NCBI GenBank assembly: GCA_963724405.1 | Contig: CAVRUQ010000006.1 | Coordinates: 310,001-374,000 of the forward strand | DNA length: 64,000 bases | Direction of reading: 5' to 3' | Source: CAVQBJ01 sp963724405 | Lineage (GTDB): Bacteria > Actinomycetota > Thermoleophilia > Solirubrobacterales > Solirubrobacteraceae | In this document: positions 50,702 through 58,258 of the stretch, piece by piece | Layout of the letters: every line of letters starts with the position of its first letter | Numbering within the stretch: position 1 is the stretch's first letter | The notes under the pieces: generated by a model | The model's input: only the letters and a program-made list of their open reading frames with translations | Database searches by the model: none | Told to the model about the DNA's origin: nothing | Translations under genes and position numbers: made by a program

Positions 50702-51097
50702 ATGTTGGAAAGCGCGCAATCTTCGGTCACCACCAAGTTCAGCAGCAGGTCCGTCGGAGAGACCGTCGAGCGACTGAAACGCTTCATCGCGGATCGGGGC
50801 TTTACGTTGTTCCGGGTCATTGATCACAGCGGCACGGCCGAAGGAGTTGGTGTGCAGATGCCCGATTCGAAACTCGTGATGTTTGGGAACCCGGCTAAGG
50901 GCGCCGCGGTGATGCTCGTGGCACCGCTCGCGGCGTTGGATCTTCCGCTCAAGGTCCTCGTCTGGGAGGACGGGAAGGGAGTGGTATCGGTGAGTTACAA
51001 CTCACCGGGATTCATGGCCGACCGGCTCCACATCGAGGGTGCCCTGCGGGCGCCCTTCGACGCAGTTGAGTCGATCGTTGAGGCAGTACTCGGCTAG
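50702..51097 (+). CDS. DUF302 domain protein
   Basis: 131 residues from ATG preceded by AAGGAAGGA. SVGETVERLKRFIADRGFTLFRVIDHSGTAEGVG, then KLVMFGNPAKGAAVMLVAPLAALDLPLKVLVWEDGKG and VSYNSPGFMADR, is the full DUF302 pattern. These small proteins are widespread, often linked to oxidative or metal stress; the molecular role is unclear. Confidence 0.92.
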   Translation: MLESAQSSVTTKFSSRSVGETVERLKRFIADRGFTLFRVIDHSGTAEGVGVQMPDSKLVMFGNPAKGAAVMLVAPLAALDLPLKVLVWEDGKGVVSVSYNSPGFMADRLHIEGALRAPFDAVESIVEAVLG

Positions 51098-51310
51098 ACG
51101 CTGCCACCTGCTGGGCGCGATGACGACCGAACTCACGATGCTCGCATCACCGACGTCGAGCCCGGCAGGCAGCGCCCGCGCCCCGCACCTGCGAAGCAGC
51201 CGAGCGCCTTGCCGGACACGGATGACCACTATGCCGCCGAAGCGGTCGCCCGCGCACTTTGCCGGCCTCGGCTCCAGCGGACGCGGACTGGCGAGTGGCG
51301 CGAAGGCCCG

Positions 51311-51650
51311 TCAGCTGACCTCGTACTTGATGTGCGTGACCCCGGGCGCATCGACAGCTCGGATCTGCTTGAGCCTGAGGCTGTCGGATTCGAGTCCGGC
51401 GAAGAGTCGTTCGCCGTTCCCGAGGATCACCGGCGCGATTGAGACGTCGATCTCGTCCACCAGTCGCGCGGCTAGATACTGGTTGACCACCGACGCACCG
51501 CCCGCCAACCAGATGTCCTGGCCCTCAGCGGCCGCGCTGGCCTGCGCGAGCGCCGACTCGATCCGATCGCTGACGAAATGAAAGGTGGTGCCGCCCCTCA
51601 TCTCCAGCGGTTCGCGCGGGTGGTGGGTAAGCACGATACGAGATGGTGAT
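51311..51650 (-). pseudogene. C-terminal half of a RibD_C/dihydrofolate reductase-family gene
   Basis: Begins inside the protein: SRIVLTHHPREPLEMRGGTTFHF corresponds to about residue 100 of the intact 49.0-kb paralogue, and the rest (DIWLAGGASVVNQYLAARLVDEIDVSIAPVILGNGERLF to TGA) is complete. The N-terminal half is gone, and a P450 fragment on the other strand starts at the same point. A GTG at the junction could start a 110-residue fragment, but it would lack the NADPH-binding half. Confidence 0.85.
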
Positions 51651-51655
51651 ATGGC

Positions 51656-52415
51656 TCGTGTGGATGTACCCGGAGCTGATCGATGGACCGATCGGACGCC
51701 GCCACCGCTCCCAGCGTGTGCGCCCCGAGGTGGACCGGCTGCTCTTCGCCGAGATCGCCGACCACAGCACAGACCTCGCCCGCCGCGATGACATCCTCGC
51801 GATGCTCGTCAGCGCACGCGACGAGACCGGCGCGCCGCTCGGCGACGAGGCGCGCGCGACCAGCTCATCACGCTGCTGCTCGCCGGGCACGAGACGACCA
51901 CGACGGCGCTCGCGTGGTGCTTCGAGCGACTCGTGCGTCACCCACACGCGCTCGCGCACTTGAACGAGGAGCTCGCCGCGGGCGACAGCGACGCCTACCT
52001 CGACGCCGTCATCAACGAGACGCTGCGCGTGCGACGGGTAATCGACGCCGTCTGGCGCAAGCTGACCGCACCGGCCGAGATCGCCGGATACACACTGCCC
52101 GCGGGCGTAACGGTGATGCCCTCGATCGCACTCGTCCAGCGCTCAGACGCGTATCCCGATCCCGCCGGCTTCGATCCCCAGCGATTCCTCGACGGCCCAC
52201 CGGCGCCCTACACGCTTATCCCGTTCGGGGGCGGTCCACGGCGCTACATCGGCGCGAGCTTCGCCGTCATGGAGATGAAGGAGATCCTCCGCAGCGTCCT
52301 CAGCCACGTCGAGGTGCGCGCGGCCGACCCCAGACCCGAGCGCGTCCGCGTCCATCACATCACCCTCGTCCCCGCGCGCGGAGCACGAGTCGTCGTCACC
52401 CGCCGAAGGTCATCT
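51656..52415 (+). pseudogene. Broken cytochrome P450 gene (5' truncated, frameshifted, heme Cys lost)
   Basis: Frame one reads PEVDRLLFAEIADHSTDLARRDDILAML and GAPLGDEA, then near 51850 the sense continues in another frame: RDQLITLLLAGHETTTTALAW (I-helix), INETLRVRRVI (ExxR), VTVMPSIALVQRSDAYPDPAGFDPQRFLDG and FGGGPRRYIGASFAVMEMKE. Tyr (TAC at 52245-52247) replaces the heme-ligand Cys. About the first 170 residues of a P450 are absent. Not functional. Confidence 0.9.
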
Positions 52416-52541
52416 CCCGCGAGCGCGACAACCCCGTCCAGCGGGAGCGCAGCCGTGCACTCCGCGGTGGCGGCGACAGGCGCCTGCCCCCGCCCGGGGC
52501 TGGCGAGGCGTGCTCGGTATGAGTGCGAGGTTGGTGAGCGC

Positions 52542-53582
52542 TCAGTGTGTGAGGTCGGGGGCCAGCGCGGTGACGGCGGCGGGGATGCTCGCCGCCTGGC
52601 CTCCACGCGCGGCGATCACCTCGAACGTCTTCCCACGGGCCTCGGGGGCATAGAGCAGCTGCGTGCAGAGTCCGGCGAGGTCGGCCCGTGAGATCTGGCC
52701 TTCTGCGGTATCGCCCTGCGACACGGCCAGCGGTTCACCGCCCTCCTTGTCTGTGAGCCAGCCCGAACGGATGATGCAGTATGGGATCCCCGATCCGCGA
52801 ACGATTTCTTCGGCCTTCGCCTTCCATCCCAGGCTCGTCGGCTCGACGTCCTCGTAGTGCTCGGGGCGGCTGGCATAGATGGTGGAGATGAACACGACAA
52901 GCTCGACATCCGCGGCGACCGCCTGCTCGATGAGGTTGCGCGTACCGTGGTAGTCGACCAGCTCGGCGCTGTTGGCGCGCTCCGCGCCGCCGCAGATCGC
53001 GATGATCACGGCGCGGGCGCCGGCCATCGGCTCCCTGAGCGTCTCAACCTGGCGAACGTCTGCGACGAATTGCGGTACCTGCGGCGGAAGAACCTCCTCG
53101 CCCTTCGCCGCGTCTCGCGCCAATGCGCGAACGGGGGTATGGCGTTCGAGCAGGTGATCGACGATCAGACGGCCCGTCCGCCCTGTGGCTCCGACGACCA
53201 CGACGGGGCGCTGAGACGTTCCCGGACTCGCGACGGCACGCGACCGCGCTCGCCCGGTACGCCAACGGCCCGTATCGCCGAGGGTCTCCGCCGTCACCCG
53301 GCTCACGAGCACCTCGCCGCCGCTCACCGCGGTACGCGTCAACACGAACTCACCGAGACTGTCGCGTACGTATTCCGCGGCAAGCTCGTCAGACGCGTCG
53401 GCGGCCATCTTGTCGTGGAAGATGCTCACGACCTCCACCGTCGCGTCGCCCGTGTCGACCGCGAAGTACGCAACGAAGCCAGGCTCCTGGCTGATGGCCG
53501 GGACGAGCTCGTCGTTCACGCGGTGCATGAGCGAATCGATCGAACCCGCGCCCATCGTGTAGCGGCGCACACTCGCATACAT
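52542..53582 (-). CDS. Two-domain protein: ABM-like barrel fused to NAD(P)-binding NmrA/SDR domain
   Basis: 346 residues. The N-terminal 95 (MYASVRRYTMGAGSIDSLMHRVNDELVP, FVAYFAVDTGD) resemble antibiotic-biosynthesis-monooxygenase-type barrels. A linker of about 25 Arg/Ser-rich residues precedes the atypical SDR from about 125: VVVVGATGRTGRLIVDHLL, ALARDAAKGEE, VDYHGTRNLIEQAV, LGWKAKAEEIVRGSGIPYCIIRSGWL. No catalytic YxxxK is evident, as in NmrA-like redox sensors. Translation runs through both domains with no internal stop. Confidence 0.88.
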   Translation of the reverse strand: MYASVRRYTMGAGSIDSLMHRVNDELVPAISQEPGFVAYFAVDTGDATVEVVSIFHDKMAADASDELAAEYVRDSLGEFVLTRTAVSGGEVLVSRVTAETLGDTGRWRTGRARSRAVASPGTSQRPVVVVGATGRTGRLIVDHLLERHTPVRALARDAAKGEEVLPPQVPQFVADVRQVETLREPMAGARAVIIAICGGAERANSAELVDYHGTRNLIEQAVAADVELVVFISTIYASRPEHYEDVEPTSLGWKAKAEEIVRGSGIPYCIIRSGWLTDKEGGEPLAVSQGDTAEGQISRADLAGLCTQLLYAPEARGKTFEVIAARGGQAASIPAAVTALAPDLTH

Positions 53583-53982
53583 CGCCTCTCCTCCTCTCTG
53601 GCTACCCAGAACACGCTACTCCGGGCGCGAACGCGGCCAACCGACCAAACTACGGATCGTGATCGGTGCACTCCGCGGCTCGGGCGCTGGACGAGCTCCC
53701 CGAAGCCGGGGCGGGGCCATCGAACGCCGAGGCGCTGATGGCGCGTCGCCGGTGTCCGCGCCGACCGCGGCCTGACCCCGCCGGTGGGAGAACAGGGACG
53801 AACCCCGTCCTCGCGTCCTCAGCGGCCAGGTCGAGACCCCCGGGCCATTGGCGCCATTCGTAGTCGTCGCCGTACTTCGAACTCGATGGCAACGCCGAGG
53901 CTGTGAGCAAACGTCACGAATTCGGGCTCGATGACGCGAGCTCGTCTGCCGCCTGCCCGCCCGCCCGGTAGGTTCCGTCCTC
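53583..53982. other. 400-bp gap, no gene recognised
   Basis: Divergent gap. Minus-strand frames give fragments such as KYGDDYEWRQWPGGLDL that look protein-like but carry stops and frameshifts; possibly another relic, not assignable. Confidence 0.4.
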
Positions 53983-54600
53983 ATGGAGAATCTGGCCAGC
54001 CCGGTTGATCGCCGCCGGCAGGTGGTGCTTCTGAGGATTGGTGGTTTCACGAGCCTCGCGCTCGGGCTGCTGGGGAGCATCGCGTGCATAGCCCTGACCG
54101 TGGTGGCAATTGTTGATCTCGTGGGCGAGTTTCGGACGGTGAATGTGCCGGGGAGACGCGCCGTGACCCTCGAACGGCGCCACTACGTGGTCTATTACGA
54201 GGACACCGTGGCCGTGCCGGAACCTGTGGAGGTGCGAGGACTGGGCGTTTCGATTCGGCCCGGCGCCGGGGCGCACAACGTGCTGCCGATCTCAGGCTAC
54301 GGCGGGTCGTTGACGTACAGCCTGGGGTCCTACTACGGCCGGGCTGTCGGCGCTTTCGACACTCCCCGTGCGGGCCGGTATGTGATCACCACCTCGAACC
54401 CCGACGCCGATGGGGGAAGGGCACGGATCGTTGTCGGACCGTCCGTCCTCGGCTTGTTGGGCCGCTACCTGCTCGCCGGCATTCTCGGCGCGATCGTGGT
54501 CTTCTTCGGCGTGGGGGGCGTGGGAGCCCTGCTCCTGACCCTTTCGGACCGCAGGGCGGAAGCTGCGTCGCGCGTCGCGACCGAGCCTGCCCCAGGCTGA
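53983..54600 (+). CDS. Membrane protein with two terminal helices and an exported beta domain
   Basis: 205 residues. Helix one at about 18-46 (RIGGFTSLALGLLGSIACIALTVV), an exported domain of about 105 residues (VNVPGRRAVTLERRHYVVYYED, GSLTYSLGSYYGRAVGAFDTPRAG, YVITTS), helix two at about 158-187, and a short cytoplasmic tail. The exported part resembles a DUF-type beta-sandwich sensor found in actinobacterial two-pass proteins. No function assigned. Confidence 0.82.
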   Translation: MENLASPVDRRRQVVLLRIGGFTSLALGLLGSIACIALTVVAIVDLVGEFRTVNVPGRRAVTLERRHYVVYYEDTVAVPEPVEVRGLGVSIRPGAGAHNVLPISGYGGSLTYSLGSYYGRAVGAFDTPRAGRYVITTSNPDADGGRARIVVGPSVLGLLGRYLLAGILGAIVVFFGVGGVGALLLTLSDRRAEAASRVATEPAPG

Positions 54601-54852
54601 GCGTCAGGCCGGACGAGTGCGCGATCACGCCAGGTCCTGCCACTGCTCACGAACAAGGCAGAACTGCAGTCCGCGTCTGGTGGGTGCCGAGGCCACCCCG
54701 GGCGGCCCGCGTGACCCCCGGCCCAGCGACCGAGCGCCGTCGCGCGTGCGAAGCAGGTCTCGGCGCCGGGTCGCGGCGAGCGCGGCGGCCGCCGCCGCCG
54801 CCGGACACCATCCATATCTAGCGCCCTCCAGGCGAGTGCGAGTAGCGCCGGT

Positions 54853-55083
54853 TCAAGTGCGGGTGGCCGCGGAGCGAGCGATACCGAGTTCCCAACAGGC
54901 GAACGCCAAGTCTGCCGCCGCCGCCGCCAGAAACGCGATCGCCCACCCGTACGTCTTCCAGTCGTTCCCACCGAACGAGAGCGTGACGACGCCAAGGCCG
55001 GCCAAGACCAGGCCACTGACAATGCGCACGCCTGCCCAGGTCCGCAGGTGACGGTACTCCCATGGCGAAATGATGCGTCGCAT
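54853..55083 (-). CDS. Small two-helix membrane protein
   Basis: 76 residues from the ATG giving MRRIISPWEYRHLRTWAGVRI. Two membrane helices (VSGLVLAGLGVVTLSFGG and YGWAIAFLAAAAADLAFACW), short basic ends. The WEYRHLRTWAGVR header resembles small actinobacterial membrane proteins of unknown role. Confidence 0.7.
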   Translation of the reverse strand: MRRIISPWEYRHLRTWAGVRIVSGLVLAGLGVVTLSFGGNDWKTYGWAIAFLAAAAADLAFACWELGIARSAATRT

Positions 55084-55422
55084 GCCGGATCGCGGGGGAG
55101 CTGCCCACCACCTGCGCAGCCCTTTCAGAGCGGTGTTGTGATTCGGTGGGTACACCGGGGTGCCTCCTGTTGACCTGTGGTGTCGACCGCTCGATCCGCC
55201 GTCAACTGATACCACTTCATGGTGGAGCGTCGAGGTGGTCGTCGCATGGGCCGACTGGGCGCGTACAGCCGTTCAGAATCGCCACGACGGCTTGTCGGCC
55301 GGGTTCCCGAGCGCGCTCGACGGGCGGCTCGTGATCCGGTACACGCCGCCGTCGACGGCGAGCCCGCGCCGTACGGCGTTCGTCCATCTCGCTCAGCTCC
55401 CGGGCTGGGTGGGCCGATACGA
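55084..55422. other. 339-bp gap, no gene recognised
   Basis: Lies between divergent small membrane-protein genes. Several frames, none convincing. Confidence 0.4.
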
Positions 55423-55590
55423 ATGCCGATGCGCAAGGGTCCGACCTACATGGGCGCAACCATCGGCAGCTTCGCCGGCAGCTTCGTTCCGGGCCTGTGG
55501 GGGGCCGGTCAGCTGTCCCTGTGGTCGGTGGCCTTCTTCGTGTTGGGCGGGCTGGCCGGAATCTGGCTGGCCTACCGACTGTTCGCCTGA
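55423..55590 (+). CDS. Small membrane protein with Gly-rich helix
   Basis: 55 residues (ATG 55423 or 55429). MPMRKGPTYMGATIGSFAGS, a GLWGAGQLS turn and a final helix VAFFVLGGLAGIWLAYRLF. Two short helices with Gly-rich packing, typical of small actinobacterial inner-membrane proteins of unknown role. No Shine-Dalgarno stronger than a GA-rich stretch. Confidence 0.65.
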   Translation: MPMRKGPTYMGATIGSFAGSFVPGLWGAGQLSLWSVAFFVLGGLAGIWLAYRLFA

Positions 55591-55692
55591 GCCGGCCGCC
55601 GTACGTCCCCGGAGAAACGTGCCCCGAGGACAGCACTGCAGCGCCGGCAGCGTCGACGCCGCTCCTTCATCGGTTGCGGAACGGTGCCGTTC

Positions 55693-56046
55693 TCACAGCC
55701 CGAGGCGGCGAACACCCGTCTCGTCGAAACCGAAGTGGTGACCGACCTCGTGACGCACCGTCTGGATGACCTGCAGTCGGAGTCTCTCGGGGTCGTCCCC
55801 GAAGTCGCGCACGAGTGTGTCGCGGAAGATCAGTATCTCGTCGGGCAGACCACCGCCCCCGAGGAAGGGGATCCCGCCGAGCCTGGTTCCGACGTACATG
55901 CCGTACGCGTGGTTCTCGGCGCCACGGTCGGACACGACGACCGCTACGTGCCGCAGCGCATGCTGAAACTCGCCCGGGAGCTCGTCGAGCGCTGAGCTGA
56001 CGAGCTCCTCAAATTCCTGCTCGCTGTAATGCCGGTGTTGGCTCAT
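55693..56046 (-). CDS. Zincin-like metallopeptidase-family protein
   Basis: 117 residues from the ATG giving MSQHRHYSEQEFEELVSSALDELP. ATG 56121 would extend it by 25 basic residues. VVVSDRGAENHAYGMYVGTRLGG, ILIFRDTLVRDFGDDPERLRLQVIQTV and the zinc site HEVGHHFGFDE (HExxHxxGxxD) match the possible-zincin family (DUF1025). Whether these small proteins are true peptidases is unresolved. Confidence 0.92.
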   Translation of the reverse strand: MSQHRHYSEQEFEELVSSALDELPGEFQHALRHVAVVVSDRGAENHAYGMYVGTRLGGIPFLGGGGLPDEILIFRDTLVRDFGDDPERLRLQVIQTVRHEVGHHFGFDETGVRRLGL

Positions 56047-56158
56047 TTGGTTGTGATCGCCCCGGTCGTGCGGGCGAGGTTCTTCGCGGGGGCGTCGGAC
56101 CTGTGTGGTGAACTGGTCCACCCCGCTGAGATGCTAGTACCGGCAAACGACGAGGGCC

Positions 56159-57247
56159 ATGCGGATTGGACTGGGCAGCTTGATGGACTCGGAGTTGGCG
56201 GCATACATCGAGGAGAGCCGCGCCTTCTACGCCGCACGGGCCGCGAGCAGGGGCACCGATTCTCAGCCTGACCCCAGCACCCCGGAGGGGCTGCAGGAGG
56301 CGCGGGCGCTGGAGGAGGCACGGGCCAGAGGCGCCGTCTCGACGACGCCGCCCGGGCCTCCGGTTGTCGAGGCGCTTGCGGAAATCGCTGGACGGCGGGT
56401 GGCGGTGAGGATTCTCGCTCCCGAGAGCGGGACGGCGCGGGGGGTCTACCTGGACATTCATGGCGGCGGTTTCTACATGGGCTCGGCGGCACGCGGAGAC
56501 GCGTTCAATCGCCGCCTAGCTGACGCGCTCGGGATCGCTGTGGTGAGCGTGGATTATCGGCTGGCCCCAGAGCATCCGTGGCCGGCGGCACCCGATGACT
56601 GCGAGACGGCGGCGTTGTGGCTCTTGGAGGAGGCCGGGACCCGGTTTGGGACCGCGCGGTTGGCGATCGGCGGGGTGTCGGCGGGAGCGACGCTGGCCAT
56701 GACGACGCTGCTGCGGCTCCGCGACCGAGGCGCGGCCGAGCCCGTCGTCGGCGCTGCGCTGCAATTCGGCACCTACGACATGAGCGGGCAGACACCTGCG
56801 GGCCGGCTGCTCGCCGGCCAGTCCTTCATACAGGCATACGTCGGCCACGTGGCCGACCGCACGAACCCTGACATCTCGCCCGTGTTTGGCGACCTGCGCG
56901 GCCTACCGCCCGCCCTGCTCGTCGCCGGGAGCCTGGACATCCTGCTTGAGGACAACTTGGTCATGGCGGCCCGGCTGTCCGCGGCTGGCGGCGAGGTGGA
57001 CGTTCGCGTCTACCCGGAGTCTCCCCACGGCTTCACGTTGCACCCAACGGCGATGGCGAGCACGGCACTCGACGACATCGAGTCGTGGCTCGCCGAGCGC
57101 TTCCTCGCCGATGGCTGTGGACCCGAGGTGCCATCCCGCCTCCATTCGCATCGACAAAACCTGCCGAGGCCAGGCCGTCTGCCGTCTGGTTTCAGTCGGG
57201 ATGCTCGAGGTCGACTGGCTCCAGGTTGCCCACCTGTTCCTTCGTGA
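56159..57247 (+). CDS. HSL-type alpha/beta hydrolase (esterase)
   Basis: 362 residues. Oxyanion-hole motif DIHGGGFYMGS near 100, nucleophile GVSAGATLAM near 170 (Ser), Asp in VAGSLDILLEDN near 260 and His in SPHGFTLHP near 288: the full hormone-sensitive-lipase-type triad. The last 40 residues (from PEVPSRLHSH) are Arg/Pro-rich, have no family counterpart and lie antisense to the neighbouring PRC-barrel gene, suggesting loss of the original stop. Confidence 0.93.
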   Translation: MRIGLGSLMDSELAAYIEESRAFYAARAASRGTDSQPDPSTPEGLQEARALEEARARGAVSTTPPGPPVVEALAEIAGRRVAVRILAPESGTARGVYLDIHGGGFYMGSAARGDAFNRRLADALGIAVVSVDYRLAPEHPWPAAPDDCETAALWLLEEAGTRFGTARLAIGGVSAGATLAMTTLLRLRDRGAAEPVVGAALQFGTYDMSGQTPAGRLLAGQSFIQAYVGHVADRTNPDISPVFGDLRGLPPALLVAGSLDILLEDNLVMAARLSAAGGEVDVRVYPESPHGFTLHPTAMASTALDDIESWLAERFLADGCGPEVPSRLHSHRQNLPRPGRLPSGFSRDARGRLAPGCPPVPS

Positions 57248-57851
57248 GATTGACTCGTACAGCATGGTCAATGCGCTCGACGTCGCCGATCGGGATCGCG
57301 ACCTGTCGTTTCCCCCACAGGTGACCCTCGTCCAGCAGGACATGCGTCACGTGGCGATCTGCTGTCGGATCGACGACGAGTCCTCGGACTCGGCCGATCG
57401 GCCCATCGTTGGCTTCGACCTGGTCGCCGCGGCGCACTTCTACCTCACCGGCAGGCACACGGTCGAAGACCCTTTGGCGAGCAGTCTGGCTAGTGCCGGC
57501 AATCGGGTGAACGATGGTACCGGGTGCCACCAGATCGTCGTAGACCAATGTGGAAATCTGATGTTGCCGGTTCTCGTAGTCTTGGGTCGCCGCGGGCAGG
57601 AGCTCAGCGTCCTGATCGGGAAGGAGAGCGTGGAACTCGGCCTTGCTGCATCGGAGCTCGATCTCGTCCCCTGCCGAGGCCACGAGCTCAAGTGGTACCA
57701 AACGACCCGTCCCGTGATCGTGTCGTGGCCCGACGGCGAGGTGAGTGATCGCGTTCGCTGCGGGATCAATCACCACACGCCTGACCTCACCGCAGTGGCC
57801 ATCGCTGCACGCGACTCGGCTTCCAATCTCGAAACGCGGACTGTCGCTCAT
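57192..57851 (-). CDS. PRC-barrel-like domain protein
   Basis: 219 residues from the ATG preceded by GGGAGGG. RFEIGSRVACSDGHCGEVRRVVIDPAANAITHLAV at the start and DGPIGRVRGLVVDPTADRHVTHVLLDEGHLWGKRQVAIPI near 150 are two copies of the PRC-barrel/photosynthetic-reaction-centre-H fold, a small beta barrel that binds RNA or proteins. Tail overlaps the esterase gene by 56 bases, end to end on opposite strands. Confidence 0.85.
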   Translation of the reverse strand: MSDSPRFEIGSRVACSDGHCGEVRRVVIDPAANAITHLAVGPRHDHGTGRLVPLELVASAGDEIELRCSKAEFHALLPDQDAELLPAATQDYENRQHQISTLVYDDLVAPGTIVHPIAGTSQTARQRVFDRVPAGEVEVRRGDQVEANDGPIGRVRGLVVDPTADRHVTHVLLDEGHLWGKRQVAIPIGDVERIDHAVRVNLTKEQVGNLEPVDLEHPD

Positions 57852-58122
57852 CGGATTCCCTCCCTTGGTCGCTTGGCCGGCCTCGAACAGTGGCAGCTCG
57901 CACCACGTCATGATCCCACCGCAGCCGAGCTCGCCGCAGTCTGAGACTACAGGCCGCTGAGTCACGAACAGCCGAGTTTCCCGTTCCGGCCCCGGTCGCT
58001 CGGTACAACACGGCGGTCACACCGAGCCCAAGCGAATCGCAGGCGATGGGAGGCGCGATCGTCCTGATCACCGCCCCGTTGTCGTCAGCGCAGCGTGGCC
58101 GAACGCGCAGGGAATTGGGGGG

Positions 58123-58151
58123 TTGACAGCAGACAGCCGTGTACCTAAAGT
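58123..58151 (+). promoter_or_regulatory. Strong sigma70-like promoter for the secreted lipase
   Basis: TTGACA at 58123-58128 and TAAAGT at 58146-58151, 17 bases apart, 107 bases before the lipase ATG. This is the best housekeeping-type promoter in the window. The rest of the 57852-58258 gap shows no gene. Confidence 0.65.
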
Positions 58152-58258
58152 GAGGCCCAAACTGTAGCACCGGCTCACCAGATGGGTGGCGGGCCGCTGG
58201 ACGGTACCAGGGATGCGGCGCGAGCCGCAGCCGCGGGTCGAGAGCGGAGGAGTCATCG

